The notes beneath the pieces are model-generated. The model did no database searches and had not been told where the DNA came from. It was given only the letters and a program-made list of their open reading frames with translations. DNA of 64,000 nt from Maniola hyperantus. Lineage: Eukaryota > Arthropoda > Insecta > Lepidoptera > Nymphalidae. The DNA lies in contig NC_048538.1 in the NCBI RefSeq assembly GCF_902806685.2, positions 558,001 through 622,000 of the forward strand, written 5' to 3'. Both the position numbers and the translations under genes were made by a program. Every line of letters starts with the position of its first letter. The first letter of the stretch is position 1. Positions 26,901 through 41,900 of the stretch are shown piece after piece.

Positions 26901-29900
26901 TAGTTAAATATGTAAAGGAATTTAAATTTAAAGCAAAAATATAGATATATCTACTTAACAAAATATAACTAACAAAATATCCACGATTAATGATGTTGTT
27001 TAATGATGAATGACGACAAATATTAACCGGCCTCACCCCTGAGGGTACGTGACTCACCGCACGTCTGCCTCGCGCCTCGCGCCTCGCGCCTCGCGCCTCG
27101 CGCCTCGCCGCCTCGCCATCCTTGCAGCCATTCATCATTATTCCATTCATAAACAATAACACCTTATCTGTGTTTGGGTGTCACACTCGCGTACCACGAA
27201 CGCCCCGGGACAGCAAAAAATGGCTCACAAAAACTTGTCTATGATAGCTAGTTCCAGTCTTTATTTACATGGTTTCGATAGCGCGTCGAGCGTTTACTGT
27301 TTACAACCGATCATCATCATCATCATCATCATCACCATGATCAACCTATTGCCGGCTGGTCAATTCCGTAAAACCTGCATCAATCATTATTACAATCTCA
27401 ATTGTTGTGATTGGCTGAACTCCGAAGTGTGTGCTCGGTATCGAACCCCCGACCTCCGATGAGGAGGTGGACGTCCTAACCACTAGGCTATCACAGCTTT
27501 CTTATTCTTCAACTTAATTATAATATCGCTTAATTTACAACTAATAGGTAAATGAATTCATATGACGCTCTATAGACTGTAGTCAGAATTCGATCGAATT
27601 GTATATAAGTAGCTGATATATTATTGAATAGCCAACGTTTAATAGGTAAGTAGGCTAAGGTTACATAAGTTCATACGCGCTTCTCAGTTCTCCATACAAA
27701 CATATTGCTCCGATTATTGTATTACTTGTTGTTCTACATTCTAAAACTAAGCCAAGTATCGATTTATCTCTTGAGCCTCAATAGCTCAACCGGTATAGGA
27801 GTGGACTGAAAACCGAAAGGTCGACGGTTCAAACCCCGCCCGTTGCACTATTGTCGTACCTACTCCTAGCACAAGCTTGATGCTTAATTGGAGAGGAAAG
27901 GGGGATATTAGTCATTTAATATGGCTAATATTCTTTAAAAAAAATAAATCTCTTCATCGTTTTATGTCTGTCAACAATAAATATGATAAAATTACATGTA
28001 TATCGGCAGAGAGCTCTAGGATCGTCTTATTTCCTTCTATTGGGCGTTTATCTACAGGGTTATTATGTTGGCTTAATAGGAACGCGGGATACGATTCTAC
28101 ACAAGTACACAAGTCGTTTCTCTTACCATCTTCAAGCCATATTGTTTTTCTTACGTGTCCATGGTAACCCAGATTGTGTCATAATGCGTAGACTCGATCA
28201 ACGCCACTAGACAACGTTTGCGTCCCGATTACTGCCGAGTATCTCCGACACGCCTGTCCTTAGCAGCACACGCCCTCGTGTGAAGTACATCAGCTGCAGT
28301 TACTCTGAGAAGAAATAAAACAACCAAAGAGTAGCTATTTAAACACTTACCGACGAGTACTTGATTCCTCGGCCAATTCTGACCTCAACTTCCATAAAGA
28401 AAATCTTAGAATCATTAAAATCATTATCGCCAGTTATTTCAAATATCTAGAAACCATTTAACTGAGCTACAGTTTATTTCGCATTATTGTTCATAAACAA
28501 AACAAATAGGTTCTCAATCATTTTTTTTTTACCACAGCCATGTATCAGTCGTTTACTTTAAAAATCTAAAACACTCGAGTCAACACTCCTATCGGCCCGG
28601 CTCCCACAGCCAACGAGCAATTGTAATATTGCCCACGCACATCCATCCCCCGTGGATTGCGGTTTCACTCTCACATCCATCACAGTGGATCAACGAGCAA
28701 TTGTAATTGCCCACGCACATCCATCCCCCGTGGATTGCGGTTTCACTCTCACATCCATCGCAGTGGATCATCCGTGTGCATCTCCCATACACACGCGCAC
28801 CTGTCTGCGCTACGGTCTCTCAAGACCCCGACCTCCACCAGAGCTAAACGCGCATCGCGCGCCCACGGACTCTCAAGTTGCCCCAAGAGACACCGATTTC
28901 TACCGGGCTGCGACTACGTAATAACTACTGGCACGGTCAAACTTCATATGGCCGATAGAGTTTCTACTCGAGCTGTTACTGATCACCTTACTCATCATCA
29001 TGATCATCAATTACATTGTTTACGTCACTTCGAGTGGTACATGACCTAATGGCATTTTTTTTTAAATTTATCATGTGCATATTTTGTAACTTCTATTTAA
29101 ATTTAGAGCTTTTAACGTATAACGGTCACGTACACAACATAAAATCCATTCCGTAGGTACTGAACACTCGTGTTTGACCAATAGCAGCCACAGAAACCAC
29201 ATTATTAACACATTCAGCGTTAAACTTGAATGTAAAACTTTCTTTAAATAACGAGCACTCAACACAGGAATCTTAAGAAAATGCATTTACATCACCTTTA
29301 TGTTCCAATATGCCTAAAATTGGTTGTACGACGCAGACATCTACGTGTCGCTCACCAGCTGCCCTCGTCGCGCTCGTCCCGCAAAGGAATATTAGTTGTA
29401 AACGCCATAGCTCGGATCCTCGTAGTTTGAATAAATTATTTTGATTTTGATTTCATACGTCATAATCGTTAGTCGTGAATCCGTGCCTGGTTATCAGGTA
29501 ATCAAACTCGGGTAAATCTCCACGGTAATTTGGTTTAGGTTATTGTAAGGTGACAATCCGTTCACGCATGTTTTCGTTCTGTTGTTCAAACAGTGTACGC
29601 CAATTATCATTACCGTTCCCGTTGTTCCCGGTCTGTGCCAACACTGATCCCGCTTCTGATATCGGCAGAGAGCTCTAGGATCGTCTTATTTCCTTCTATT
29701 GGGCGTTTATCTACAGGGTTATTATGTTGGCTTAATAGGAACGCGGGATACGATTCTACACAAGTACACAAGTCGTTTCTCTTACCATCTTCAAACCATA
29801 TTGTTTTTCTTACGTGTCCATGGTAACCCAGATTGTGTCATAATGCGTAGACTCGATCAACGCCACTAGGCAACGTTTGCGTCCCGATTACTGCCGAGTA

Positions 29901-32900
29901 TCTCCGACATGTATTTATTTTTAAAGTTTTGACTCTTAAAATATTTCTATTTTAGGCCAAACTAGCTTATGCACGCGACTTCGCCCGCGTGGACCACACA
30001 AATTTCACCCCCTATTTCACCCCCTTAGGGGTTGAATTTTCAAAAATCCTTAGCGGATGCATACGTCATAATAGCTATCTGCCTCATTGAAGTAATAGTG
30101 ATCTGCCTGTCAAATTTCAGCCCGATCCATCCAGTAGCTTGAGCTGTGCGTTGATAGATCAGTCAGTCAGTCAGTCACCTTTTCATTTTGTATATATTCA
30201 GCTTTGATTATAATTCATCTGAGATATTCAGATTTGACTTGAATAGTATGTCACTACCTGTAAATGTTGATGGAAAACGTGTTGACGACCTCCCTGGTGC
30301 AGTGGTAAGCGCTGTGATCTTATTAGTGGGAGGTCCCGGGTTCGATTCCTGGCAGGGATTTGGAATTTTATAATTTCTAAATTTCTGGTCTGGTCTGGTG
30401 GGAGGCCTCGACCGTGGCTAGTTATCACCCTACCGGCAAAGCCGTGCCGCCAAGCGATTTAGCGTTCCGGTACGATGCCGTGTAGAAACCAAAGGTGTAT
30501 GGGTTTAATAAAAACTGCCATACTCCTTCCAGGTTAGCCCGCTCCCACCTTAGACTGCATCGTCACTTACCATCAGGTGAGATTGCAGTCAAGGGCTAAC
30601 TTGTATCTGAATTTAAAAAAAAAAGTATGCGGTCACGCTTGACTTGGACCGACTATGGAGAACACTCTTATTAAGCCTAAAGGCGTAAGTAAGCCCTAAA
30701 TTACTGCGAAACTGAAAAAAAAACGTTTCCTAATGTGAACCTTGTAGGTAGGCAGTGGCGTGCAGGTTATAGAGGCATAAATGCACTGCTTACCCAGTTG
30801 TAACAGCTCAATGCATATTTTTTCATAATGTCCTGCCAGTAAACAGGTTCCTACCTAATTAATGCCTACCCTGGCTTCAAACCCTGTGCACGCCACTGTA
30901 GGTAGGTAATAGATATTATAGAGGTCACTCGGGCGTCGCATGTTCTAGAGTCTAGAGTCTAGACAAGTACCTACCCGACCTACGTCAATAGTGGTCTGTT
31001 TGTGGTTAGCTAATTTACTCATTACTTACCTTACCTACTTTTAATTATTTATTTGTCGAACGTCGATGATATTATTTCAAACAAGTGGAAGTTCTTTGTA
31101 TAATATTATTGTCAACTTTATTTTTCTCTGAAAAAGGATTGAGATGCATTTTTAGGGTTCAGTACCTACCTTAAAATAAAAAAGGACCTCTTACAGGATC
31201 GCTTTGTTGTCTGTCTATCTGTCTATCCGTCGTGTGTATGGAGAAAACTTATAGGGCGCTTCCCGTTGACCTAGAATCATAAAATTTGGTAGGTAGGTAG
31301 GTCTTATAGCACAAGTAAAGGAATAAATCCGAAAACCGTGAATTTGTGGTTACGTCGCAGAAAAAAAATTGAAATGTGTTCATGAACAAATAATTAGTTT
31401 TTTTCAAGTTTTCAAAAATAGATAACTATATTATGAAAGGGATTTACTTGTACATTCTAAAACAGGTTTTATTTATTTTTATGCATAATAGTTTTTGATT
31501 TATCGTGAAACATATCGAAAAAAATACCTGAGTACGGAAACCTCGGTGCGCGACTCCGACTCGCTCTTGGCCGGGTTACAAAGTTTCTCCGCCTTATACC
31601 CAGATTGACTTGCGACAAATCAATCATCAAATCAAGTGAATCATTTATTCAAAGTATTTTGAATAAATGATTTGACTTTGACTTCGTTTGTATGGAACTC
31701 ACTCCGAATACACTCCCCATCAACCTCCCCGTCGAGATCAATGCTATGATCGGACAGTGCGAATTTCACTATCGCCGCTTACGCAATGAACTGTTACATT
31801 ACAACAGTGAATAGAATAGAAGTGGTTATCAGTTACATGAATAGCGTAACAGTCGCCGCGCAAAGGTTAGCTCGCGCTATCGCGGGGTCAACGACCGCCG
31901 CGCGAGCCGAGCGCACACCACCCGCTGATCGAGTGCTATGTGCCTATTGGCAAATTGGACCCATCATCATCAACCGATAGACGTCCACTGCTGGACATAG
32001 GTCTGATGGTCCTGCGACTTGTCTGATGTCGTCCGTCCACCTAGTGGGGGGTTTTTCCAACGCTGCGTCTTCCGGTGCGAGGTCGCCATTCCAGCACCTT
32101 GAGACCCCAACGTCTATCGGTTTTACGAACTATGTGCCCTGCCCATTGCCACTTCAGCTTCGCAACCCGTTGAGCTATGTCGGTTACTCTAGTTCTTCTA
32201 CGGATCTCTCCTAGAGAAACTCCGCACATAGCTCTCTCCATCGCCCGCTGAGTGACTCTGAGCTTTCTTATGAGGCCCATAGCGACCATGTTTTGGATCC
32301 ATATGTCATCACTGGCAACACGCACTGTTCGAAGATTGGACCCGCTTATGCCAAAATGTCAAGTGGGGAAGGTAACATATGAAAGGGCTTCACCTGTGCA
32401 TTCTAAAACAGATTTTTATTTATTTTTGTGCATCATAGTTTTTGAATTATCGTGAAAAAATTCGAAAAAATACGACTGTAGTACGGAACCCTCGCTGCGC
32501 GAGCCTGAAACACAATTGCCCGGTGTTTTTTAATTACGACTTGTTTTCATTAACTCGTTAGGAATAGTCTGGAAACTCTATAGCTCCTAAGTTTTAAACC
32601 GTCTACCTACTCTTCATATTGTTTTGTGATTCCACACTGGCACGTCATTGGCACCGACTCCAAAAATTATCAACCCATAGCCGGCTCACTACAGAGCACG
32701 GGTCTCCTCTCAGTATGAGAAGGGTTGGCAGACTTCACACACCATTGAGAACATTATGGATAACTCTCAGGCATGCCGGTTTCCTCACGATGTTTTCATT
32801 CACCGTTAAAGCCAGCGATATTTAATTTTCTTAAAATGCACATAACTCCGAAAAGTTAGGGGTGCGTGCCCGGGATCGAACCCCCGACCTCCGATTAGGA

Positions 32901-35900
32901 GGCGGACGTCGTAACCACTAGGCTATCACGGCTATATTATACTGTTTCCGAAACAATTTATCTTCTCATCTTGTATACATTTTTTGCGTAGCAACAACAA
33001 AGATTAATTGTTAATTTATTTCGGGCCGAATAATTAATCTTCAATTAACTAGCGGGGCAGAGAAACAGCAGTGTGTTTCCATAAAGCCATTATATCCCCA
33101 TTGATATGTGTATAATGGACAGTTTTTCATGAAGTAAGTACTTTTTAACAACACTTGATTAAATAGGTATCAACGGTTACTAAATGCTTGACTACAGTGA
33201 AACTCATAGACATAGAACGGCGTTGTTAACCGACTTCAAAAAAAGGAGGAGGTTCTCAATTCGTCGGAATCTTTTTTTTTTTTTTATGTATGTTCCCCGA
33301 TTATTTTATTAACGGTTTTAATTTTGGTCATAAAATGGTATACCTTGGCGCCACACGTCGCCTGAACTTTGATGTACATATTAGTTACGTTATAATAAAA
33401 ACACCGGTCAAGTGCAAGTCATGCTCGCGCAACGATGGTTCCGTACTACAATCGTATTTTTCGACATTTTGCACGATAATTCAAAAACTATGATGCATAA
33501 TAATTAATAAAAAACTATTTTAGAATGCATAGGTGAAGACCTTTCATATGATACCCCACTTGATATAATAATTAAATCTTATTTCGAAAATTATTAGTTC
33601 ATGACCACAATTTAATTTCTTTGGGTGATGTAACCACAAATTCACGGTTTTCATATTTTTCCCCGAATGTTGGCTATAGGTAAAGACCTACCTACTTGCC
33701 AAATTTCATGATTCTAGGTCAACGGGAAGTACCCTGTAGGTTTCTTGACAGACCGACAGACAGACGACAAAGTGATCCTATAAGGGTTTCGTTTTTCCTT
33801 TCGAGGTGCGGAACGCTAAATAAAAACTTACGTGAGCAAAACTTACAGGTGGTAATCGCGGTCTAATATTATGTAAGATATTATATTAATTGTAAGTTTT
33901 TGTGCCGTTTGCCGTGGAGACCCTGGGGCCATGGAGTCTTAGTGCTAAAAAAAATTTACGAGACATTTCACCGCGATTAATAGCCTCAACTGGTGACAGA
34001 AGGGCTGGCTCATTTTTTGCGCAACGGATCAGCCTGGCTGTCCAGCGCGGAAATGCAGCCAGTATTCTTGGCACCATTCCACGCGGTCATGATTTATTTA
34101 GTAATTAGATAAGGCTAGCTTTAAGTTTTATTGTAAGTTGTTTTTGTTTCAGGTAAGATACGAACACGACAGAATAGGTACTTTCTCTGCACGAAGGGCG
34201 CCAGGATACACTACCTATTGTACCAACACGACGTAAAAGGTGATGCTAATATGGCTCGAGGCTTTGATTCAAGACGTCACGAATATAAATGCTCAAAATA
34301 TCCATGCTAATATTTTATTTTATTTATCTAAATATATAAAAGGAAAAGGTGACTGACTGACTGACTGACTGACTGACTGACTGATCTATCAACGCACAGC
34401 TCAAACTACTGGACGGATCGGGCTGAAATTTGGCATGCAGGTAGCTATTATAACGTAGGCATCCGCTAAGAAAGGATTTTTGAAAATTCAACCCCTAAGG
34501 GGGTGAAATAGGGGTTTGAAATTTGTGTAGTCCAAGCGAACGAAGTCGCGGGCATAAGCTAGTTTTATTATAAAGGCACACAAAACAGGTTTCAGCTATA
34601 AATGGTCCAAATAAAAATAAAATACAATAGATTAAGATCTAAGCGGTAACCCTTAATATGTGTACACAACAATTCTTAAATAATATCCATACATATTGTA
34701 GTTATCTTACTTTGAAAATTGAAAAAACTGGCTATTTGTTCATAAACACAATAATTTAATTATTTTTTTGTGATGTAACCACAAATTCACGGTTTTGGGA
34801 TTTTTTCCTTTACTTGTGCTATAAGACCTACCCACCTTCCAAATTTTATGATTCAAGGTCAACGGGAAGTACCCTAGAGGTTTTGTTGACAGACACGACA
34901 GACAGACAACAAAGTTATCCTATAAGGGTTCCTTTTTTCCTTTTGAGGTGCGGAACCCTAAAATATGAAAAATAGCTATCATTATGACGTTTGGTTAGAT
35001 GCCATAAGATTACATGCCTACCTATAAACTCTGAATTCTCTGAAAATATCTAAATCCGTTTTCGAGAACGTGATTGCGTAATGAGCTATGTTGTGTTTGT
35101 AAACTAATTGTATAACAAAGGGATGTGGATGTGATAATAAAGCGTAGGTGGGGGCTTTGGGTGATTGAGCTTTCGCTGAACTTTGCACATACAACGTTGT
35201 ATAACATTGCATCATAAGCCAAACATACATAAAACATGTGCAAACATTTGCACACAACTTGACAACTTTCGCAAGCCAAGTGAAATAACAAAGTTTCACT
35301 AAAAGTCATAGTGTTATAAAACATACCAGAAGTCAAATTACTACGAAACTTTAAATAAAATCAAGTTGAAGCACTTTATTTTGATTAATTGATTCTAATG
35401 GTGGTTAGATGAACCAAAAGCGAGTAGGCAATTAGGTGGGTACAATCACACTTCTGATTGTGTTCATAGTCGGGTCTACCAATAAGATTTTCTAGAAAGT
35501 TTTGAGTATTTTCATCAAAAACCGCGCCGGTTCACTACTGAGAACTGGTCTCCTCTCAGAATAAGAAGGGTGTGGCCATCGATTTAGTACACCATGCTGG
35601 CCAAGTGCGGATTGGCAGACTTTACACACCTTTGAGGACACCATGGAGAACTCTGAGGTATCCAGGTTTCCGTACGATGTTTTCTGCACCGTTAAAGTAA
35701 GTGACATTTAATTGCTTAAAACGCACATAACTGCGAAAAGTTAGAAGTACGTGCGCGGGATCGAACTCCGGACCCTCCAAATAGGAGGCGACGTCTTAAC
35801 TACTAGCGTAACCGCTACCGCTTCAACCTTTTTGACATTTGAACAAGTGTAAAAACGTCCTGAGTACAGATTTATGTCTTATGGTGAAATCTATAGAGCG

Positions 35901-38900
35901 CACTCTGTCTTAGCTTAGACTTAAGATAGAGTTAAAACGAGACAGAGTTATATCTCTCACATAAATCTGTTTCGTTTTAACTCAAACTTAAGTCTAAGCA
36001 AAGTCTCTATTGATCTCAGCCTTAAGTCTCCCACTGATCAAAGGCAAAAATATAAGTCCGTTCGCATAGATGAAAAATGCTAAATAAAATCCAAAGTGCA
36101 CGGTTTTGCCGCGAAACAATACCCAATAATGTATAAAAACTAAAATATAAGTAGGTAATACGAGTACCACTCGCTTTGCCTTTGATATTTCAGGCTTGCC
36201 ATGCCGAGCCTTTGGCATTTCATTATTTTCGACACGATAAAGTGAACTTTAACATCGCGAAAATGGTTGACTGTTTTGCTGAATTTTATATTCTTGTATG
36301 TTACAGTTTTATTATAAGTATAGATTTCCGTCGCGTGCTAAACGGTTTTAAATATCAGATATGGGATTCCAAAATCTTTAATGGCCGATAAAGGCAAGCA
36401 CTTCAAATTAGACCTCATTATTGCTTTTGGTTGTGAAGTGTAATAAAATAAAAAAACCGGCCAAGTGCGAGTCGGACTCGCTCACGTCTATAAAAACGGC
36501 AAAAAATCACGTTTCTTGTTTTGGAGCCCCCCTTTTTATTCTGTTTGTTAGTATTTGTTGTTACAGCGGCAACAGAAATACATCATCTGTAAAAAAAAAT
36601 ACTGTCTAACTATCACGGTTCATGAGATACAGCCTGGTGACAGACGGACAGACAGACGGCCGGACAGCGGAGTCTTAGTAATAGGGTACCGTTTTACTCT
36701 TTGGGTACGGAACCCTAAAAAGGTAGGTAACTTACTTTTCGATTGTATACAAATTCTAAACTATTCAATTCTCAAAGTAGTAGCTCTATGTACCATCCTA
36801 TACCATAGGATTTTTTTGTGAATGCAGCACTTTTAGTTGTTTTAAGCACTTGTTTAGTTGAGTTTAAGATGTTTACAATAAAATCAATAAACAACGATTA
36901 CGTCTTTCACCGGAGTTCATAGTCAAGATAGCGGATTCTTTAACGGACGATTCAGATGACATAATATTGTGTCACACAACCTTTGCATGCATGAAGGTGG
37001 TGGTGAAGATGCACAACATTGCATGAAGGTTGAACATGATACATGTACGATTCAAACGATATGTACCTATAATGATACATGTTGTTTGAATCGTCGTCGT
37101 TTTCATGAGAAAAATCCATCATGGATACCACCGGCCACGGGGGAGCACAGTGGTTATGTCGACCTGCCGACCTCACGAAGTTCCATCCCACCGCTAACGA
37201 CGGAGCACAAGGGACCGACAACGCCTCGTTACTCCGCCAGCGGATGTCCGCCGCAGCAGACCCACCACTGGGGTGCTACGTATAAAGTACTCCCAAACAC
37301 CGTTAGAGGCATGCCGGAACCACAGCACGCCAACCAACCCGAGGACCCTCTAACGAAGCCCCTATCTTGACTATAAATTCCAGTGTTAACCTTATAGTAA
37401 TCTTATTATTTACAGTTGAAAACATATAATTTGCCTCGTTGGAATTTTCTGGAAAACATTATGGCGCCAAAACAAGCACTAACCTAACCTAACAGAGATC
37501 GTAAAATATCGTCTAAAATTGAAACAGAGACTACCCACTAAAGTTACTCTGCTCATATTTCATCTAAATATCTCAACTCCAAGAAGTTTTCCAACAAAAT
37601 AAATATCCCCACTGCATATAAATATGAAGATACTGTATTCCATACGATCATTAAAATAAACATGATATTGGGGGAATGGAAATCACGTTATCGAAACGAA
37701 TCTTTTACGCATTTCGAATATCATATCACATTATGGATACAAACAATATTTTCGCGTGCCATTTTCACTTTGAACTCCAGTGACCCAGATTTATCTTGGT
37801 GTTCACGTATTATCTATCTAAATCAACGCACAGCTTAAACTACTGGTCGGATCGGGCTGAAATTTGGCATGCAGATTTTGACGTAGGCATCCGCTAAGAA
37901 AGGATTTTTTGAAAATTCGACCCCTAAGGGGGGTGAAATAGGGGTTTGAAATTTGTGAAGTCCACGCGGACGAAGTCGCGAGCATAAGCTAGTCTTACAT
38001 AAAGCACTAATAGAATGTAGCTATTGCCAATTTGCACTAGGCTATCATATTAACTTCAGCCAATAATGAAGGAAAACTAGCATTATTATGATGAACTCAT
38101 TGATGTAAAACTTTCTTTGTAGGTATTTGAATTCGTTTATTATTTTCACTGGAATTTTATCAAATCGTATTAAGTACTTATATTCGCCTAATCTTGATCA
38201 ATTTACACCAACATCTTGTTTGAGATAAGACAAGCGATATGACGTACTAATTATGCGAAAAACCCCCTGTTGTTATTAGGCAGATTTATAGCAGATCTCT
38301 CTTCGGTTGTGTCGGATTTCCGTCCCATCCGGCTATGAGAGTAGAGAGTGCATCTGTGCACTACAATATGTCTCATGCAATTGGTAGATCTGGAATTTCG
38401 GTCGGGACTCTTGGAAAGAAATGGCTTTCCTCAACTTTTCCGCAACGCACCAGGAAAACAAATCCGAGTCCCGCAAAGCAACTAAATAGGTACGTCACGA
38501 TCATAATATAAATCCACCTTTGACAATAAATCTGTTTTACAAAACAATCCTGTTAATTTTACATTGCAATTAGGCAAATAAATTTTCCTTAATCGCTCTT
38601 TATGTCATCAAAATGTTAATCATTAAAATTTTAGTGATGATAAATGTACACGACCGCCTGTTTTTACTCTTCATGTACTGCGCACCACAAAATATTACTA
38701 CTGCAAAAATGTGATAAGTACATAATACGGTATTTGACAACTAGTCAAATCAGTAACTTTTTATCGAACGCCAAAACACGCACTTAAGGGGGCTCAGTTC
38801 AGTGCTTTCTTCATACAAACGTAGGAGGGAAATTACAACAATATTCGATATTGTACGCACAACACTAAGAATTATATCGATTTATCTCGTCATTACCTAG

Positions 38901-41900
38901 GTTTATTGATATATAAAACATTTAAAAAAATATTGATTTAAAAGTTACGAGGCTCAAATGATTCCTATTTTAACACTAAATTAATGACAACTTTGGGCGT
39001 AAATAAATAAGATTAGGGATATGAAAATTTTAAAACAATTTATCATTAGACGTAATTTATTTATTCATTAGTTGAAATAACTTTACTTTGCAAACATAAA
39101 TTCAGCAATTTTTCCTCAAAAATATTTTCCTAAACCCTTTTCGCGCGCTTGAGTTCAGTGAAAATCATCGTGCCTCTCAACTTTCTCATACAATGTCAAG
39201 TGAAAAGCAAACATGTTACCCACGTGCGCTGCCAATTTCGGTCGAGCGTCCTGCGTCACCTTAAATAGTATGCGATATTCTATGAAATACTGGAATGTAA
39301 CGTCACATCATAATGACGTACTTTTTTAGTTTAATTGATAATTTAAAATGGTTACCACACATAAAACTAACAAAGGATATGGATTTTACGTATTTTGGAA
39401 GACCCTCTATTTAATAATCACTGAGAAATAATTAATGTTTGATGTAGTCTCAAATACCCAATTGATAACGTAAATAAAATTGTTGAAGCGTAGATGCTTT
39501 ATTTGTATGGTACTTACTTTCGTGACATAATATGCGCTAACAATCTATTCAGTGGTGCTAATTGGGTGGTACATAAATATCTAAATTCTAAACTATTATT
39601 ATTACTAATAGGTCTAGAAGTAGGTCTGTCAAGAAACCTACAGGGTAATTCCCGTTGACCTAGAATCATGAAATTTGGCAGGTAGATAGATCTTATAGCT
39701 GACATTTGGGGAAAATCTGAAAACCGTGAATTTAGGGTCAGATCACACAAAAAAAATTAAATTGGGGTCATGTACTAATAAGTAGTATTTTCAACTTTCG
39801 AAGTGAGTGACTATATCAAGTGGGGTATCATATGAAAGGTCTTCACCTGTACATTCTAAAACAGATTTTTATTTATTTTTATGCATCATAGTTTTTGAAT
39901 TATCGTGCAAAATGTCGAAAAAATATGACTGTAGTACGGAACCCTCATTGCGCGAGCCTGACTCGCACTTGGCCGGTTTTTTTAATTATTCTCTTTAATA
40001 ACGAATTCTAGCCCCAAAATATAGAAAGCGCTATACAAAAAAAACACTTCATTTTATTACTACAGTCCAAGACCCTATTCACTATCAATCTCAGTTGACT
40101 GTTGATTCAGCAATCAGCAGTCGATTCTGTATTCGCAGACGGAACGGAACATGTAGTGTGTGACGCACTAAAAACTAATTTAGACTATGACAGCCTACTC
40201 GGTATCGATACTGGCGAACTGCGCATTTTCGATGTCTCGTCAATATTTGATATCGATACAGGACCAGATTTGACGCAACACGCTAAAGAATGTTCAACGT
40301 TTATATTGGCTTTCGGATAACAGTTTGTTGATGAATAATACCAATTATTTTATTAAAGAATAAAGTAAATATAGAGGCACATGACCGTGATCATTTGTAA
40401 AATAAACACCTGAAATTATAAATAATCTGATACCGTAACTTAAACAGCTAACCATATCAATAATAAATAATCAATATCAAAGTTCAGAAAATTATGAATA
40501 GAATGTGTCTCTTACACAAAATCGCAAAGCCATTACAAAGGTGATTCTAAAGATACTATGTTAGTGAATTAAGTGAGCTCTCCTGTATCAAAAGATCTAA
40601 TGAGACAAATAAAATAACGTTAGGTATAAGTCCCGCAAATTGCTATTGCGCTGGAACCATGTCTCATTAACATCGAAATGACGTTATTTTGCCGTCATTT
40701 AACGTATATATAAGTAAAAATATACCATCAGCTCGAAACTTCAGTATAGTGCTGACGTCACTGAAATCGCGGCCATGCGCTTTAGCAATTTGCGGGACTT
40801 ATATAGATGGAAATGTAGAGATGAAAGTAACATGCGCAGATGGACAAGTGAAGTTATGTTCCAATTATGTTTGCAGAGTATAAAATGACTCAACTCATGT
40901 TACCTCAACCTTTTAGCTGCGATCACAAAACGAACAAGAGATGTCATACATAGAGTGCCAACAAGCGGCCTCACCTTTAAGGGGAGATGCTATTTCAAAA
41001 TTCCTGAAACTAAACATCAATCTACCCAAGAAATACTCTTGGCCAACAGCTGTTTCAAATTTAAAATTGGTCAAACTGGAAGCGAGAAAATCGAGGACAT
41101 AAGTTCGGTACATACATACAATTAGGTTCTACCCGCCACTTCGTCCGCATGATATAAATTTTATAGCACTTGGGAACAATGTAGCTATCTAAAAGTGCAA
41201 TAATTTTCATTTTCGGAGCTTACCCATGGACATTCGAGCTCACAAACAAATTTTACCTCTTTATAATATTAAGTAGTACATATAAATTACATACACATCG
41301 AATTGAGAACCTCCTTTTTTGGATTTTTTAATGTCTGTTTAGAACATTGAAATATGAATGGAACGAATCCTTAATCTATGTTGTAAGACCAATAGGTCCA
41401 TTATACATATTATTACCAGAGGTGTCTTCGAAGTGTAAATTCACGATTACATTATTTAGAGTTTAGACTGTATGTCAAATCGGAATCACATTTCTATCAT
41501 TTTATATCTTTTATTAGGTACTAAGTATCTGTGGTACTAGTTTGATAAGTGATAACCAACAGTAATTATTTTTAAAAATCATTTTGTTAAGGGCACTGTC
41601 TACTCCTAGACTTGTTGGTTATACAGCGCTATTTATAGATCATCGCATCCGCCATAGTCCATAACGGCTAAATAAGGGATGATCTCCATAAACGGGACCA
41701 AAGCTTGCTATTAAATTTGAACTTTATATCCCACGCCTTAAAGGACCTTGTTATGTTAGAACGTAATAAGGCTTATTGTAGAGCGAATTAAATCGAGGAT
41801 GAGTCAACTCGGTGTAGTATTTCTTTGTGTGACTTAAGGCCACGCTAAGAGGATAAGTGGTTCGATTGCTAAACAATATGTACAGTACATATAGACCGTT

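Noticed and set aside
36969..37370. 133-codon open frame as a gene
   Set aside because: The translation is His/Pro/Thr-rich with no recognised domain, no splice context and no homology I can name.
40102..40320. 72-codon frame as a small gene
   Set aside because: Acidic and unrecognised; no splice or promoter support, and random frames of this size are expected.
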